Shown here piece by piece: positions 24,700 through 37,353 of a stretch of DNA of 64,000 nt. The position numbers and the translations under genes were made by a program. The stretch lies in assembly GCA_004009845.1 (NCBI GenBank), contig RMBW01000022.1, forward strand, positions 62,001 to 126,000. Direction: 5' to 3'. The notes beneath the pieces are model-generated. The model was not told where the DNA came from and ran no database searches. It saw nothing but the letters and a program-made list of their open reading frames with translations. Source of the DNA: Davidsoniella eucalypti. Its lineage: Eukaryota > Ascomycota > Sordariomycetes > Microascales > Ceratocystidaceae. The first letter of the stretch is position 1, and each line of letters starts with the position of its first letter.

Positions 24700-26121
24700 T
24701 AAGTTTAGCTGCAATTCTCCAACTATTCGCTATAAAAATAGGAAGAGGAATTACAGCATGCCTAACCTGGTAGAACTAAACTAATAGCAAGTGTTCATCA
24801 CTAGAGATATGTACATCTTTTATCTAGACATCTTCAATATAGCCAGTAACATATTGTTAACGGCCGAGCAAGCTAATTTTCTTGAGATAATATAAAGCCC
24901 ATAGTAGTGACTTGAATTAGATGTATCTGTATACTATATAATAAAATCTAGTATTGCAATAATAACTATGTTATCTGTCTGGTGAGAATTGTAGAAGTGA
25001 GTACTGTACCCTCCTTAAAACATTTTATTGCTTAGCTAAGATGAACCAAATCAGTATTAAGCTCTGCCTAGTTGGAATACTCTTTATTGTATATTACTGA
25101 ATATTGTAGAACTATCTATGTATTGATGAATGACAAGTGTGTTCTTTCATTACTAATACGACTCTGCTTTGCCTTTGCCTTTGCCACATTTTTGTAATTC
25201 TAGCTCCCATTCCAAGTTGAGGCGGATATCCAATCGTACGCCACACTTAATGGGGGTCATTTGTGTGGCGTCTTGCTCATTTTCATCTTCTGGGCCGCGC
25301 TGATTGGCCAGAGCTTCCTTGCAACTTGGACCTAAAACAAGATTTATGAAAGGCTCGTTTTAGCTTTGTCCGTTTTGCCCTTTATTTTGGCCTTGTTCAA
25401 ACGCGTCGTTGATGTATTTTTTTTTTCTCTAGTTCCGGGATTTATCTCTCTTGCATAATAAGGGACAAAGGGTACATGAATAAGATTAAATGTCGGAAAA
25501 CGATATACATAAGAGCGACAGAAGAGGGAACTTTTCATTACTTGTACATACATATATATAAACAATATAAAATACGAAAATCAATACGCAAGGCATAATT
25601 AGTTACCTGTACTCTATATGTACAACTAGTATCTACTTAGAATTGAGCCAATCGTTTTAGTGCAATCTCCTGCAGACAAGCTAGATCCTTCCGTACTTTT
25701 CTTTTTTTTCTTATTCTTTTTTCCTTGAGCAGTATTGACGCAGTTCGTTCATTTGGCTTAGTGCTCAAAAGCTAACTGAGAAGCCACCTGCCATAGCCTG
25801 TAATTCTTTTTTTTTTTTTTCCCTCCTTGCACGCTATTCTTTCAGCCTTCCCTTTCGCATCCACACCCACCCAATACTTTTTTCTTTCTTTTTTTCTTTA
25901 TCTGCAACCAACAATAGTTCGTCCAACAACAAACGACTATTACAAATTCAAAGAAGCCCAGTCGCCTCAATTGACAGCATCTCCTCCCGACGAATATCTT
26001 TTTCACAGCCTTTCTCACATCTACGGTTCCTTTGCACCTGGACGGTCGTGATCGCATAGCATAATACCTGATTATATTCGCCTCGCTTTTGCTTCTCCTT
26101 CCCCCTTCGCCTTCGCCCACA
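24700..26121 (+). promoter_or_regulatory. Intergenic region and T/C-rich promoter/leader of the Nab2 gene
   Basis: No gene seen. The last 400 bases before the Nab2 ATG become strongly T/C-rich on the plus strand (T runs at about 25808-25820 and 25880-25900), followed by a CAACAACAAACGAC-type leader. This is the usual fungal promoter/5' leader pattern. The rest is AT-rich and featureless. Confidence 0.5.
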
Positions 26122-27826
26122 ATGACTATCGAAGTGCAACCCAATACGCCGCTGGCTGAGGCGCTGAATAACGTCATCCAGCCCAAAGTAATGGACATCG
26201 GCTGGAGCCATGACCCCAGCGATTCTTCGCTGGCTGAGTACATTGTCCTCATGTTGGTCAACGGCCGCTCGCAGGATGACGTCGCCAGCGAAATATCAAC
26301 AGAACTGCTCGGCCAAGATTCCATCGACGACACGGCGCGCGATTTCGCACAATGGCTTTTCAGCGAGGTCGAGGCGCAAAACGCCAGGCTCAATCCCGGT
26401 GTCGCCAATGGCCCCGTCGACGCTCCTCAGCCTATCTCGAGTATCCCAGAAGCCTACAGCCAGAACATGGACACCGACGGCATGGACATGACTGGTGATA
26501 TGGCGCAGGCTGCTATGTAAGTACCATTTTTTTTTCTTCCACTCAGGTCTTGTCGCTCCTTTTCCCGCTTGAGTGCCCCACATAGCCCAAACAATCACTA
26601 ATATGTGTTCCTTGTCATGATACAGTCCTACCGGCCCAAGAATGATGCGCAACGGCAACAACAACAACATGGGCAATGGCCGCGGCCGCGACCGTCGTCT
26701 TTTCAATCAAATGAACAAGAACATGGATCGCTCCGTCGACGGCTCCCTACATCGTGTTCGCGGATCGGGCAATGAGCGCATCAATTCCCATAGAGGCTCT
26801 AACGGCATGGGCATGCGCAACAACTACAACAACGGTATGGGCCGCGGTGGTCGCAACAACATGAACAACCGGTCAGCCAACATCCAGGCCGGCCTCAATG
26901 CGGCTGCCATGGGCCAGAACATCGTCAATCTACCTAATGGCATGAACCCCGGAAACTGGGCCGGCCCTATGGGTGGTCCCATGGGAGGCCCGATGCCTAA
27001 TGGCTCTCTTCCCAATGGTGCGTCCGGCCAACAGCCCAACATCTTTGCGTTGCTTGAGCAACAAAATCGCATGATGGTGCAGTTGTCACAACAAATGATG
27101 CAGAATGGCCGCGGCGGTCGTGGTGGTGGTAGTGGTGGTGGCAGAGGAAACATGAACAGAAGAGGCGGCTACAACAACCAATGGAGCGGCAACAAGAACC
27201 ACCACAATAACAACAACTCCAACAGCAACAATAGCGAGTCGGGCGACGCAGCAGTCTCGGAGGGTAACGCACAAGATGGCGAGGATGTTGAGATGGGTTC
27301 TCGGTCCGAACCCACGAGCTCGGAAGACAGCATGTGCAAATTTAACTTGCGTTGCACTAACAAGGACTGCAAGTTCGGCCATCAGTCACCCGCAGCACCG
27401 CCAGGCACCGTTGTTGATACTAAGGATATCTGCAGCTTTGGTGCCGCATGCAAGAACTGGAAGTGTGTTGGACGTCATCCATCGCCAGCGGCCCGTCTGG
27501 CTCACCAGTCCGAACTAGACTGCAAGTTCTTCCCTAACTGCCACAACCCACACTGCCCATTCAAGCACCCCAACTCTCCATTGTGCAAGAACGGCGCGGA
27601 CTGCTCAACACCAAACTGCAAGTTCACCCACGTCAAGACCAAGTGCAGATTCAGCCCATGCTTGAACCCCAAGTGTGCGTTTGTCCATGACGAGGGACAA
27701 CAAGGCAACTTCAAGGACAAGGTCTGGACACCCGAGGGTGGTGGCGAGCATATCAGTGACCGCAAGTTTGTGGTGGAACAGGAGGAGCCTGAGCAGGTCA
27801 AGGCTGAAGACATTGACATTGCTTAA
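26122..27826 (+). CDS. NAB2: Nab2-type nuclear poly(A)-RNA-binding CCCH zinc-finger protein
   Basis: Two exons (26122-26516 and 26626-27826) join across a GT-AG intron to 531 aa. Residues about 1-95 form the Nab2/ZC3H14 N-terminal fold, with LNNVIQPKVMDIGW and the helical region that docks nuclear-pore and mRNP partners in the yeast protein. The middle (about 138-330) is Asn/Gly/Met-rich, with an RGG-like GRGGRGGGSGGGRG block (about 293-306) and an Asn/Ser run. The C-terminus has five CCCH fingers: C369-H384, C401-H416, C431-H446, C452-H467 and C472-H486. Four are CX5CX4CX3H and the last is CX4CX4CX3H. In yeast, Nab2 binds poly(A), limits tail length and couples 3' processing to export. Yeast Nab2 has seven fingers, so this protein has fewer. 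The ATG at 26122 lies just before the conserved domain. The frame is also open upstream, but without another ATG. Confidence 0.9.
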
Positions 27827-28053
27827 ATATAGAGAGTTAAGAACACCCTCGACGTCCTGTTTTCGTTTCAGTCTACGGACTATGTTTAGATGTCTGTGTC
27901 AAGTTAAGCCACAGGCTTTTTGATGTGATTAGACGAGGAGGAAACCCATTGCAGATATATCGGTCTTGTTACTAATTGTTTGTTTATTCTTTTTGTTTAT
28001 TCTTCCCATTTTTCTTTGATTAGATGGTGAAGTGAGGGGGAGGTTCCTCTTAT
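27827..28053 (+). other. Nab2 3' flank
   Basis: Non-coding 3' flank, T-rich, probably holding the 3' UTR and polyadenylation region of the Nab2 gene. No further feature seen. Confidence 0.4.
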
Positions 28054-28704
28054 ATGTGGGCTCTATTTATATTCCACCCTGATGATGTTATGGATGGAAA
28101 TCATATATATCTTGTTGTTATTTGGGCATCTTCATTTTTGTTCTCCCGCATGAGGATAGGAGAGGTGTGGTTCATTGGTTGGGAGATTGGAGATGAGAGG
28201 GACATGCCAAAATTAAGGAAGAAAAAAAGAAACAAAAGAAAACAACTCAAATCGAATCCAATTCAAAATATAAAAAAAACTAAAAAAAAAGAAACCAAAC
28301 AAAACATGGAAAGAAAAAAAGAAACGAAAGACTACAAAGTCATCAGGCAACAACAGTACATTTGGGAAGAATATACATCTTTACGTATTATGCATATATT
28401 GGAATACTACATGTTAGTATCTCCAAGGAGGATATTTAGTTTATCATCACTTGGTTTGACCACGGGGTCACTTTTGTTATATTTTGCGTTTTTTTATCGT
28501 CTCGGGATACCTCACAAGCGGTGGTATAATTTCTTGTTTATGATCATTAGCAGTTTTTATTTTATTTTATTTTTCGTTTATGTGAATAGAGCTAAACATA
28601 GCTATTCAATGATAGATCTCACTTTGTTTAAATTTATTATGTTGGGGATAATACAAATACAAATAGTTGGAAACACACCATGTCACCATTGCTACCTTGC
28701 ATGA
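28054..28704 (+). CDS. Orphan 216-codon ORF with hydrophobic segments (doubtful)
   Basis: ATG at 28054, stop TGA at 28702-28704, with no need for splicing. The N-terminal part includes YLVVIWASSFLFS. Residues about 52-98 are Lys-rich, encoded by an A-rich tract. The C-terminal half has hydrophobic stretches (for example SLLLYFAFFYRLG and FMIISSFYFILFFVYV) that could be membrane segments. I recognise no family. An open frame this long is unexpected in AT-rich DNA, but the A-rich and T-rich tracts lower the stop-codon chance, and the codon and amino-acid use look like translated intergenic sequence. It directly follows Nab2 and may lie in its 3' UTR. Treat it as an unproven gene. Confidence 0.2.
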   Translation: MWALFIFHPDDVMDGNHIYLVVIWASSFLFSRMRIGEVWFIGWEIGDERDMPKLRKKKRNKRKQLKSNPIQNIKKTKKKETKQNMERKKETKDYKVIRQQQYIWEEYTSLRIMHILEYYMLVSPRRIFSLSSLGLTTGSLLLYFAFFYRLGIPHKRWYNFLFMIISSFYFILFFVYVNRAKHSYSMIDLTLFKFIMLGIIQIQIVGNTPCHHCYLA

Positions 28705-29609
28705 AGTGTCGAATTGTATTTGTCTTTTGAGTTTGTGAGTTTTGAAGGTTGTAAGTATAGAACAGAAATTGCTATAGTTCTACAGTGACACTGCGTACAG
28801 ATATTGTAAATATCGAATGGACCCTAATGCCCATATCAGTTCTGGCTGTCGAGCTGTGCTGCTCTACTTATATATGGTGTATTTCAATACTAGTCCTACT
28901 ATACATTCACTATCAAGCATTCCAAGTAGATAGAACTCCAACATGTCAAACAACTAATACCGCATGGTCCTCACGTTAAATGTTGCGCAACGTCACGAGC
29001 ATAACTTATGCACTAAACTGACGAGTAAATACTGTGTAGACGGTCCTGCCAGAAGAAACCTACCCCCAATGTCTTCGTTCTCTGAGTTCATGTGATTGCA
29101 GACTCAAATATATGATTTATGTTGGTGGCTCGAAAGTCCAGTATAAGAACAAGATACTCAATCGCTAGATTAAGGGTGGATACCTTAAACGGCCTATCGT
29201 TCAATTGTGAGCAATTACCCAGAATGCGGATGAAAGTCGGCTGGATGTGAAGACATAAACAGCACACAGAATTTGGAGCGGAAGAACAGCGAAGCAATGG
29301 TACTATCGACCATATAGTCTTGAGTTCCTCCCAGCAAAACTTTCACGTTTGTTAATGATCACTTGAGACGTCTTCTTTTCTCGGAAAGTTTGTATTGCGC
29401 ATCGGCGCAGATATGTTTTGAGGATCCAGGAAGAGCCAGGAAAACTGGGTCCCTCTCGAGCTTAACATAAGCTCGCGCATATCGGCGAAGCTTTGCTATG
29501 GCATTTTGAACAGCCCGCATAACGTCGACATCGTCATTGCCCAAGCTTATATACTGCAGTCGTCAGCGCAGGTGGCATCTTAGCTTTATACAAAGCATTA
29601 CCCTCAGCT
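28705..29609. other. Intergenic, upstream of hem14
   Basis: No gene seen. A TATATA-containing segment (CTTATATACTG, near 29548) lies about 60 bases before the hem14 ATG and may be its core promoter. Short frames on both strands have no recognisable content. Confidence 0.4.
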
Positions 29610-31852
29610 ATGCGAGCCATGCAATTGGCTCGTTTGAGTCCGCTCAGTCGGCTCGCGCCAGCCCCAAGCCTTGCCGCGGTTTCCAGCCGACTTGCCGTTG
29701 CCCAGAATAGCAGCTTCAGTACTCTTGGCGCGTCTACGTCATCGAGATTTCTGTTACCGAGAAGCCTTCTTCGGGCTCGGGGTGGACAGGCGCTATCTGC
29801 ATTCTATGCCCGTCGTGCTGGAATCCACACCCAAAAGAACAAGGAGCAAGAGCTCGAAGAGATTGAGGAGATATACGAGGATGAGGACGATGAGTTTGAT
29901 GATGATGATCTCTATCATGACATAGATGACCCTCCTAGTGTTCTAGGACTGTCAAGTGCGCCAACGAATGTCGGTATTCTCGGCGGCGGCATCACAGGTC
30001 TTACAACGGCGTATTACTTGGCACGTGAGAATCCTGACATCAAGATCACCATCATCGAGGCCAGTAACCGTCTGGGTGGATGGATGAACACGCACATCGC
30101 CAAAGATCCTGATTCCAGTATGCCTGTGTATCTTGAAAACGGCCCCAAAACATTGCGTTCGCTGACATCGACGCCGTCACGTGCTGATGATTATGTACTC
30201 GCCGACATGGTAAGATAGCTACCCGTTCCCTGGTACACGACACTACTAATATACCATACCTAACACAACAGCTCATCAGCCTCGGAATTCATCCTTGTGT
30301 GACTGTTCCTGGCCCAAAGTTTGTGCTCGATTACCGCAATGGCGTTGACTACGCCGAACAAAACGAATCTCACATGCTACGCATTCCACCGCCATTGCGT
30401 CTGCGCCAGTTGCTTCATCCGGCATGGAAGGGTTGGGCAAAGGCTGGCTTTGCCTTCTGGTTGCTGACACAAAAGGTTCGTCTTGGTATGGTGCCGTCAC
30501 CAACCATGGATGATGACATGTCTGTAGCCGATTGGCTACGCAGTCTTGGTCTAGGTGCCGAGAATGGCGCTCCCATGCTAGAGAGTATGCTCTCGGCTAT
30601 GGCACATGGCATCTACGGCGGCGATATTGGGAAATTGAGTGTACAAAGCTTCCTAGGCCCGCGCTATTTTCAACTATACCGCCGTGGACAGCCCGACCAG
30701 TCTCGTCTTGTCCCTGTGCAAGATTACCAGCTCATGATGGAACTTGCCGGGCCCAACGAGGAAATCGTTGACTATATCAAGTACATGGGCTTTGGCGAAT
30801 CACTTATATTCCCTGGAGGTATGAACACGTTGATTGGTGCATTAGAAGAAGTTCTATCTAGTCAGCCCAACATCACTATCCTCAGGAACCAAAAGGCTGA
30901 GGCTGTCTACTGCGATGAGCCCGGCCCGAAGCCAGAGAACATCACGGTTGTTTCCTCCTCCACGACCGATTCAACACGGCCCAAGACAGAACATATCTTT
31001 GATAAAGTCGTTTCCACACTATTTTCAGCACAGCTTGCGTCTATCGCCCATGTTCCCGATGCGCCCGTCGGTCAAACTAAACTACCATCCCTCGCTAAAC
31101 AACAGGCCGTTAGTGTTCTAAATGTAGCCTTTTTCTTTGACTCTAATCTGGACCTGTTCGAAAACTATACTGGCGTGCTTCCTCTACCGTCATATCCCGG
31201 ACCGGTCCTTGGTGTGTTTGTCGATTCGAACCTCGACGGTCCACACATGAACGAAAAGATCCGTGTCCACGAGGCCCCAGGAACCAAGATCTCCGTTCTC
31301 GTTGGCGGTCACCACTGGGAGTCCATGGTAGGCGACATCGACACTTCATCCGAAGCATCCCAAGCCGACATTGACCGCCTCCGTACCATCGGTGAAGAAG
31401 CGGCACGCGACTTCCTCAATCAGAAACTTAACATTACCGCACAACCGACCATCACACACTCCTTCTTTGCCAAGGACTGTATCCCGCAGCATTGTGTTGG
31501 ACACCGTGCCACTATGCGTCAAGCCCACGAAGAGCTACTACAACAGTATGGTGGACGCCTTGCGGTGGCTGGTGGATCGTATACAGCCATCGGCATCCTA
31601 CCGTCGATCCGCGCGGGCTACTGCATCGCGTCACAGATTGTGTATAACAGCGAGTTCATCGATGATGAACTAGAGTACACGGGTCTGACTGGCCTACAGT
31701 CGTTTGTGCAGTCGGTTATGTTCACCGATGTGCCAGACGATTTGCTAGTTAAATATGGCAAACGCACTCATTACGGCCAGACAGACATTGAGGCTATCAA
31801 TCAGTATTCTAACATCATAAAAGGCATCCCTCTTATCAAGGAGGATTCTTGA
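29610..31852 (+). CDS. HEM14: Protoporphyrinogen oxidase (haem biosynthesis), mitochondrial
   Basis: Two exons (29610-30209 and 30272-31852) join in phase 0 across a 62-bp intron to 726 aa. Residues 1-75 are rich in Arg, Ser, Ala and Leu with almost no acidic residues, as in a mitochondrial targeting sequence. Residues about 79-108 are an extremely acidic spacer (EDEDDEFDDDD). The FAD-binding Rossmann motif VGILGGGITGL starts at 121 and is followed by E150 and RLGGW. The C-terminus has the conserved GGSYTAIGILPSIRAGY region that closes the FAD site. The enzyme oxidises protoporphyrinogen IX to protoporphyrin IX with FAD and oxygen at the inner mitochondrial membrane, the step before ferrochelatase. 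It is longer than most fungal homologues because of the N-terminal extension. It converges with Med14, with stops 782 bp apart. Confidence 0.93.
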
Positions 31853-32634
31853 TTAAATCCTCACTTGTGGGTTCTTTTATGCTTGTATTGCGCTAGCATC
31901 ATTCACTTATTTGTACGATAAACAAAGTCAGTGGGATTCTTGTAGTTATATGTACTATATCATCATGTATCATAGAAATTCTGTGATGGTGTCTTCACTA
32001 GATATACCGTTCTAGATAGATCTATCTATTTCACTCATGAAAGTTCGAGTCAATGAATTAACTCTATTCTATAAAGATATTCACTAGCACAGCTACTTTG
32101 TGTGAATAGAAATGTATAATAAAATACTTTGTATTGATACGAAAGATTTAGGTTACAGTCTATCGGCAACTAAATGTTTAATTTTTCAACCCCTCCCAAA
32201 TGAACAAGAAGAAGAAAAAAGAAAAAAAAAAGGAAACAAGGTGAGAAGATAATAATGGTAATAAAGCCAATGATTGGATCCTCCGTTATCCTAGTGTAGA
32301 AATAAGATGGAAAAAAAAAGAAGAAAAAAAAGGATCTGCGCTCTGTGAATACTACATAGTACAATAAAAACAAAAGAAGAGAAAAGAAGTATAGAGAATG
32401 AAAAAAAAAAAAAATTTGAAAAAAAAAGGTTAAAGAAAAGGATCGCATGGCATTGCAGAAGAAAAACAAGATGACAAGATAAAGGTGTTGAAAGACGCTT
32501 ATTCGTTTATAGTAATTTATAATACGTCCTTGAGTTTCCCAAACTCATCTCTTTCGTGATCCAATTCTTGTTTAATGAATGCTGCTTTTCTTCAGGCTGG
32601 TTGATATATATATTCTGTGTCTTCTCTTTTTTTT
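31853..32634. other. Convergent 3' region between hem14 and med14
   Basis: The 3' flanks of the two converging genes. AT-rich, with A-rich runs on the plus strand (about 32210-32230, 32310-32330 and 32400-32430), which are T-rich from the minus-strand gene's side. No gene seen. Confidence 0.5.
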
Positions 32635-35600
32635 CTAAACTGACAGTCCCCATACTTGTGTATCAGCAGCCTTGATCATCTCCTTGAGAGCAAAACTACC
32701 CTTTGTAGTCAACCCCGAACCCAGCGCATGCCATCTTCCCTCTGGATCCTGAGTGTGAAAAAGCGTCTTAAGTCTATCTAAAGGACCGTGGTCTGTCTGG
32801 TCACGTGGCGGGTCATCCACGACTGCTCGCTCCAAGGTCCACCAGATACAGCCGGCACGGATACGTGCGCGGATATCTAAACGTAGGATACCGCAGGCAG
32901 CCAAGTGGTAGATGAGAGAGGATGCGCCAGCGCCGGTATGTAGAGCGCGGACCACCCCCTGGCTTTCGGACCTACGGTTGGTGTTGCTACTGCTGGTGAT
33001 ATCTGCGATAGCCTCCATCAGCGGTAGTGTGCGCGGTAACATGCTCGTCAGCGTGTGGATTCCACCCGGCTGGTTGACTGTGCGTAGCACTAAATCACCT
33101 ATCATCTGGTGCGGGTCGCGGTCCTTCAGCAATGGGATGATCTTGCCCGTATGGCTCAGATCGAGAACAACTGACCACGAGCTTCCGGGTGGTATCTTGG
33201 ATAATGGTAGTAGGGCGCTAGAGCGTATGGGTGCGTCACTATACGTGAACGAAACCTTTTGCAAAGCTACAGAATCACACTTGACGCAGGGCCCGGCCTT
33301 GTTCATGGCATCGAGGAAGTCGACAACACGATCAATGGCCTCTAAGCGAGGCTTCAATAGTGGTCTAATCGGCGTTCCCACCGGCCGCTCAATACGGATA
33401 CAAAACTCGCCAGTGCGGTTGTTGTAGCGGATATCACGAGCCATTCTAGCACCAAGAGTCTGGAATTTACTTTTATCAAGGACACGCACAATGCAGTCTG
33501 AATGCCACATGGGTTCCCTCCGAGCACGGGAGGAACTTGGCCCGACACTTTTGAACATGATGATCAGTGTATCCTCGGCCCAGGGACCACGACGGCCCTG
33601 AGACGTCTTGCCCTTGCCAGCTACGAAAGTTGACGGTGTCTTCAGACCAAGAGAAGCAGAAGGTGCCGATGCGCCAGGGACAATGTTGCTGAGCTGGATG
33701 ACGTTGGTCGGGGCAGCACTCTTCTTGGACGGGATAGGGTCAGTCCATGATGTGCCCTTGTAGGACACCTTGTCTTGATCGAACTGGACATTATCCGCAT
33801 TCTCGGTCATCTTTCCGTGTATGAACGACGTGAGCTCGGACCAGAAACGAGGCGAAAGATCGGCGTTCAGATGGATCATATCAAGTTTTATCGGTGTTGC
33901 ATTTGCAAATCGTATTGGTGATGAGATTGTCGGGGGGTGGCTATCAGGTAGGATGGATAGTTAGTAAACATGAAGACACGATGTTATAATCAAACACATG
34001 ATTAGTTAGTTACTTACACTCTGCAGAGATACCATTCGTCGCCGGATGTTCTAAGAACAGACATCAACAGCCATGAGGGCATCATATCTTTGCGCTGCAA
34101 ACAGAAAGTCCAGAACACCGGGTCACGAATCTTGAGCACACTCTTGATGTCATCTGTAGACAATGGAGTCTTGAAACAGATCCAACCAGTACCGCTTGCT
34201 TTTCTGCTAGTTTCATCCATAAGGAAACCCCAGCGCACGCTGTCCAGGACTTGCGCGCCATCACGGGCGGGATCTGGTGTTCTGTTTAGTTTGGCCTCAG
34301 CTTGTAGAGACGCCTTGGAGTGTGAGTCAAGCTTGAACTCGCCAGTCGTAGGCTCGATCATGATGGCAATAGTCTCTGCTTGTGAGCACTGCATTGTAAT
34401 GCTTGATCGCGCCGGGTCCTCGGTGTCGATATTTACGGCAAGATACGCCAAACGAGACGCATAACGCTGGTTTGTGATCAACTTCTGATATATAGACATG
34501 AAAGTGTACTCGATGTGCTTGCCAATGACAGTACGCATCAAGTTCTCAGCAGAAAGCCTGACAGAGTCAAAGGTGATATTAGCATCTTTTACCGGTTTAC
34601 CGTCGTGGAACCAGGTAACCGAGAGTGTACTGGTTGTTTTTGGGTTGACCCAGCCAGTGGTCTTGACGTTTCCGTCGACAGAAACGATCACCCAGTGCTT
34701 AGCGTTGTTAGGCCCTGGGCGATTGGGCCAGTATTGTATAGCAACAGCTCTATCTAAAGGTTCAATAGTGAGAGCACCACTCCAGGAGGTCTTACTGAGC
34801 TCGATAGCCTGCCGCCTCAATTCAACGACCTTGTAAGTGAGCACATATTCGTGCAAGTATTTGTAGCAACCAATCAGATTTTCAGTCGCAAGGATTTTGT
34901 TGACGATCCCCTCTAGATACGATCTTAAGCTAGCAGATACCTCTGACGGGGCTGGTGAACAGAGGAAACGGAAGTCAACGAACCAAAATTGCGACGAAGG
35001 GTCTTCGTCGGCCATGGTCAGCTCAACTTCGAATTCTCCTGCCACCTTGAATATCACGCGGCCGTCTCGGATATCGTAGTCGCGGAAATGCACTGGGATG
35101 TTGTGGTAGTCGTCGAGGTTGAGGCGGATTGTGAGGTGGGTATTGACATCTTCAATCCACTTGACATACTGTTCCTGTGTCATGGGTTCGGGTTCGATGT
35201 ATTGAAACTAGAGCATGTTAGCAACTTTTCGTATATTCGATATTGACAGGAAGTTGTTTCTCACATCTGGAAGATAACTGCCGTCACCGGTTGATAAGAT
35301 ATGAAGAGCAGTCTTCAAATCGGGGCTTGGCAACCTTGCATATGTCAAATCACGCTTGACATTAATCATCTGTTCCAAGCGATGTTCGTACTCGTCCATG
35401 ACCGTTGAGAGATGAGACTTCAGATCAATAAGCTTGCTAATGTCTTGACTCGAGCGGCTCCAGTCCGTGATGACGAGGGCTTTGATCCATTTTCCGTGTA
35501 GTTTCTGCATGAGTGTATTGAGGGCGACTTTTCTAGCAACACTCTCGTTCGACTGATCGTATTCCTCCTTCTGGGAAGCAGCGCTTGCGGCACCGTTTGC

Positions 35601-35897
35601 AAGTGGTGGTTGAGGCGGCGGCGTTGGCATAGCAGCGACTTGTCTGATCTTGTCGGAGATCTCATTGTGTGACTGTTGCGCCAATCTCGTGATGAGCCTA
35701 GCGATCGGGATGAAGCCGTCGGCGATATGAATGATCTCTGGTGGCAGATCATTGCTTCTGATAGGCAGCGTCATTGTATGGCCGCCACCCTCGATCAAAG
35801 ACCCGCGAACGACATCCTGAGCCTGGCCTTTAAGTGCTGTGATGTCTGGCTTGCTAGAAGTCTCATTGCCGTTCTCCATGTTTATTGCGCCTGGCAT
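32635..35897 (-). CDS. MED14: Mediator complex subunit 14 (Rgr1)
   Basis: Three exons on the minus strand (35265-35897, 34018-35207, 32635-33940) join to 1042 aa, with GT-AG introns of 57 and 77 bp. Exon 1 carries the conserved Med14 N-terminal block: LPPEIIHIADGFIPIARLITR, then TLMQKLHGKWIKALVITDWSR. Exon 2 continues with the segment from QYIEPEPM through NIPVHFRDYDI and VEGEF-like VAGEFEVEL. Exon 3 starts inside HPPTISSPIRFANATPIKLD and runs to a stop after VWGLSV. Med14 is the backbone subunit that joins the head, middle and tail modules of Mediator and links activators to RNA polymerase II. The length is normal for a fungal Med14. The start at MPGAIN is the first ATG; an in-frame Met at residue 7 is an alternative. 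The next gene upstream, G6PD, lies on the same strand but is separated by 1.4 kb. Confidence 0.9.
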
Positions 35898-37353
35898 TTA
35901 AAACGCTTCCCCCACGCCACTTTCGGATACCAAGAGGCACGATACGATTCCGATGAACTTCGTCTATCCAGCAAGGCAGATCTTCGATGGTGTTAGGTTA
36001 CGGCGAGATCGGTCGAGGGAGCGTCGGTTGCTAGACTTTGGATACGCCCAAAGGGTGTCGCCGGGTTCAGGATAATCGCAAAAACACAGTCCTATTCTAC
36101 CAATGTGAAATGGCGATGTGCTTGGGAGCACAGAATGGATATTGCGTGGCTTGTTGTTCCCAGTTTGGTGGGCTGTCGCGGGACAGGATGATTAGAAATT
36201 AAGAGAATAAGGTACTAATGGTTGTGGCAGTCGGTCGAAGTAATGTAAGGTGGGTTTAGTCGTTGGGATCGTGAATAAAAATATAGAAATGAATTGCTCT
36301 AAGTCGAGATCCCCGGCGTGTGGTGAGATTAAATCCAATTGCCGATAGTCTTTTGTCGGTTTGGAAGAATTTCTCTTTTTTTTTCTAGTATTTGAAGCGA
36401 TGGAGAATTCGTCGCCGTCGCGATGCTAGGTCGCGTTTTGATCAACTTCGACTAATATGTGGTTGGTATTCGGCAGTATGTATGTATACCCTAAAATTAT
36501 TGAACTTCAGGCCTAATTCAATGGATAGAAACTGTGTCAGAACAAATGGTAGTCTTTGAAGACGGAGAAGGCCCTTTAGAATATCGAAAGATGGTTGCCG
36601 CAGTGAAATTTTCGGACATTGAGAGAATAAAACAAAATAACAGCCGAAGGCCAAAGAAAGCCTTCAAGCAAACGGAGCACGAAGGCACGGTTCGCCGCTC
36701 TAAGAACTTAGTAGACCGGAGTCAACCATGTCAGCCTCGCCCCCTGTCGATATCAATGACTAGTTACTATCTTTTACAGCTTGGATGCTCCACAACTACG
36801 GCTTCATTACAGCGCTTTGTCGGCAAGCCAGGAACCCCCAAAAAAATATGCCAAGTCACGTGGACTACAGATGATGGGTTACGTCTGGTAACCCTATTGA
36901 TATTAATAGTAGTCTTACAATTGATCACTTTTATAAAATCACGTTAAAAGCTTTACGCATATTTTTTTATATTAATCTCATACACACCCTCCCATCGTAG
37001 TTTACCATTTGGTTTTTTGATGGTACAGCCTCAACCGACCTTCAGCTTTCGTTTGATGCTCGGTGAAATTTTCATCCTGATGAAAAAAAAAGAAATGAAT
37101 AGATAGTAAAGAAATGACACGGCGAATAGAACAAGGAAAGAAAAGCAACGTAGAAAGTTCATCGGAATAAAGTAAGGTCATAATAGATGAAGGGTTCGAA
37201 AGTTCATTACATCTGATGTTTTCTTGTGGTGTGTACAAGAGGTAGGATATTGCGAGAGGATGATTGAGCCACTCGAAAAGATAAATACCACTACCAGACT
37301 ACTTCCCCTCATAAACTTTGAGCACGCCAGAGCGATTGACTGGGTTAGCGCAC
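35898..37353. other. Med14 upstream region and G6PD 3' flank
   Basis: No gene seen. The part next to Med14 is its promoter/leader. A plus-strand 137-codon frame near 36534-36947 has no recognisable domain and is not accepted. A CACGTG-containing site (CCAAGTCACGTGGA) lies near 36849-36862; it shares 15 bases with the reverse complement of a site upstream of the eL33 gene. Confidence 0.45.

Noticed and set aside
36534..36947. 137-codon plus-strand frame between Med14 and G6PD
   Set aside because: No domain, basic random-looking composition, starts at a non-ATG codon; no transcript-like context.
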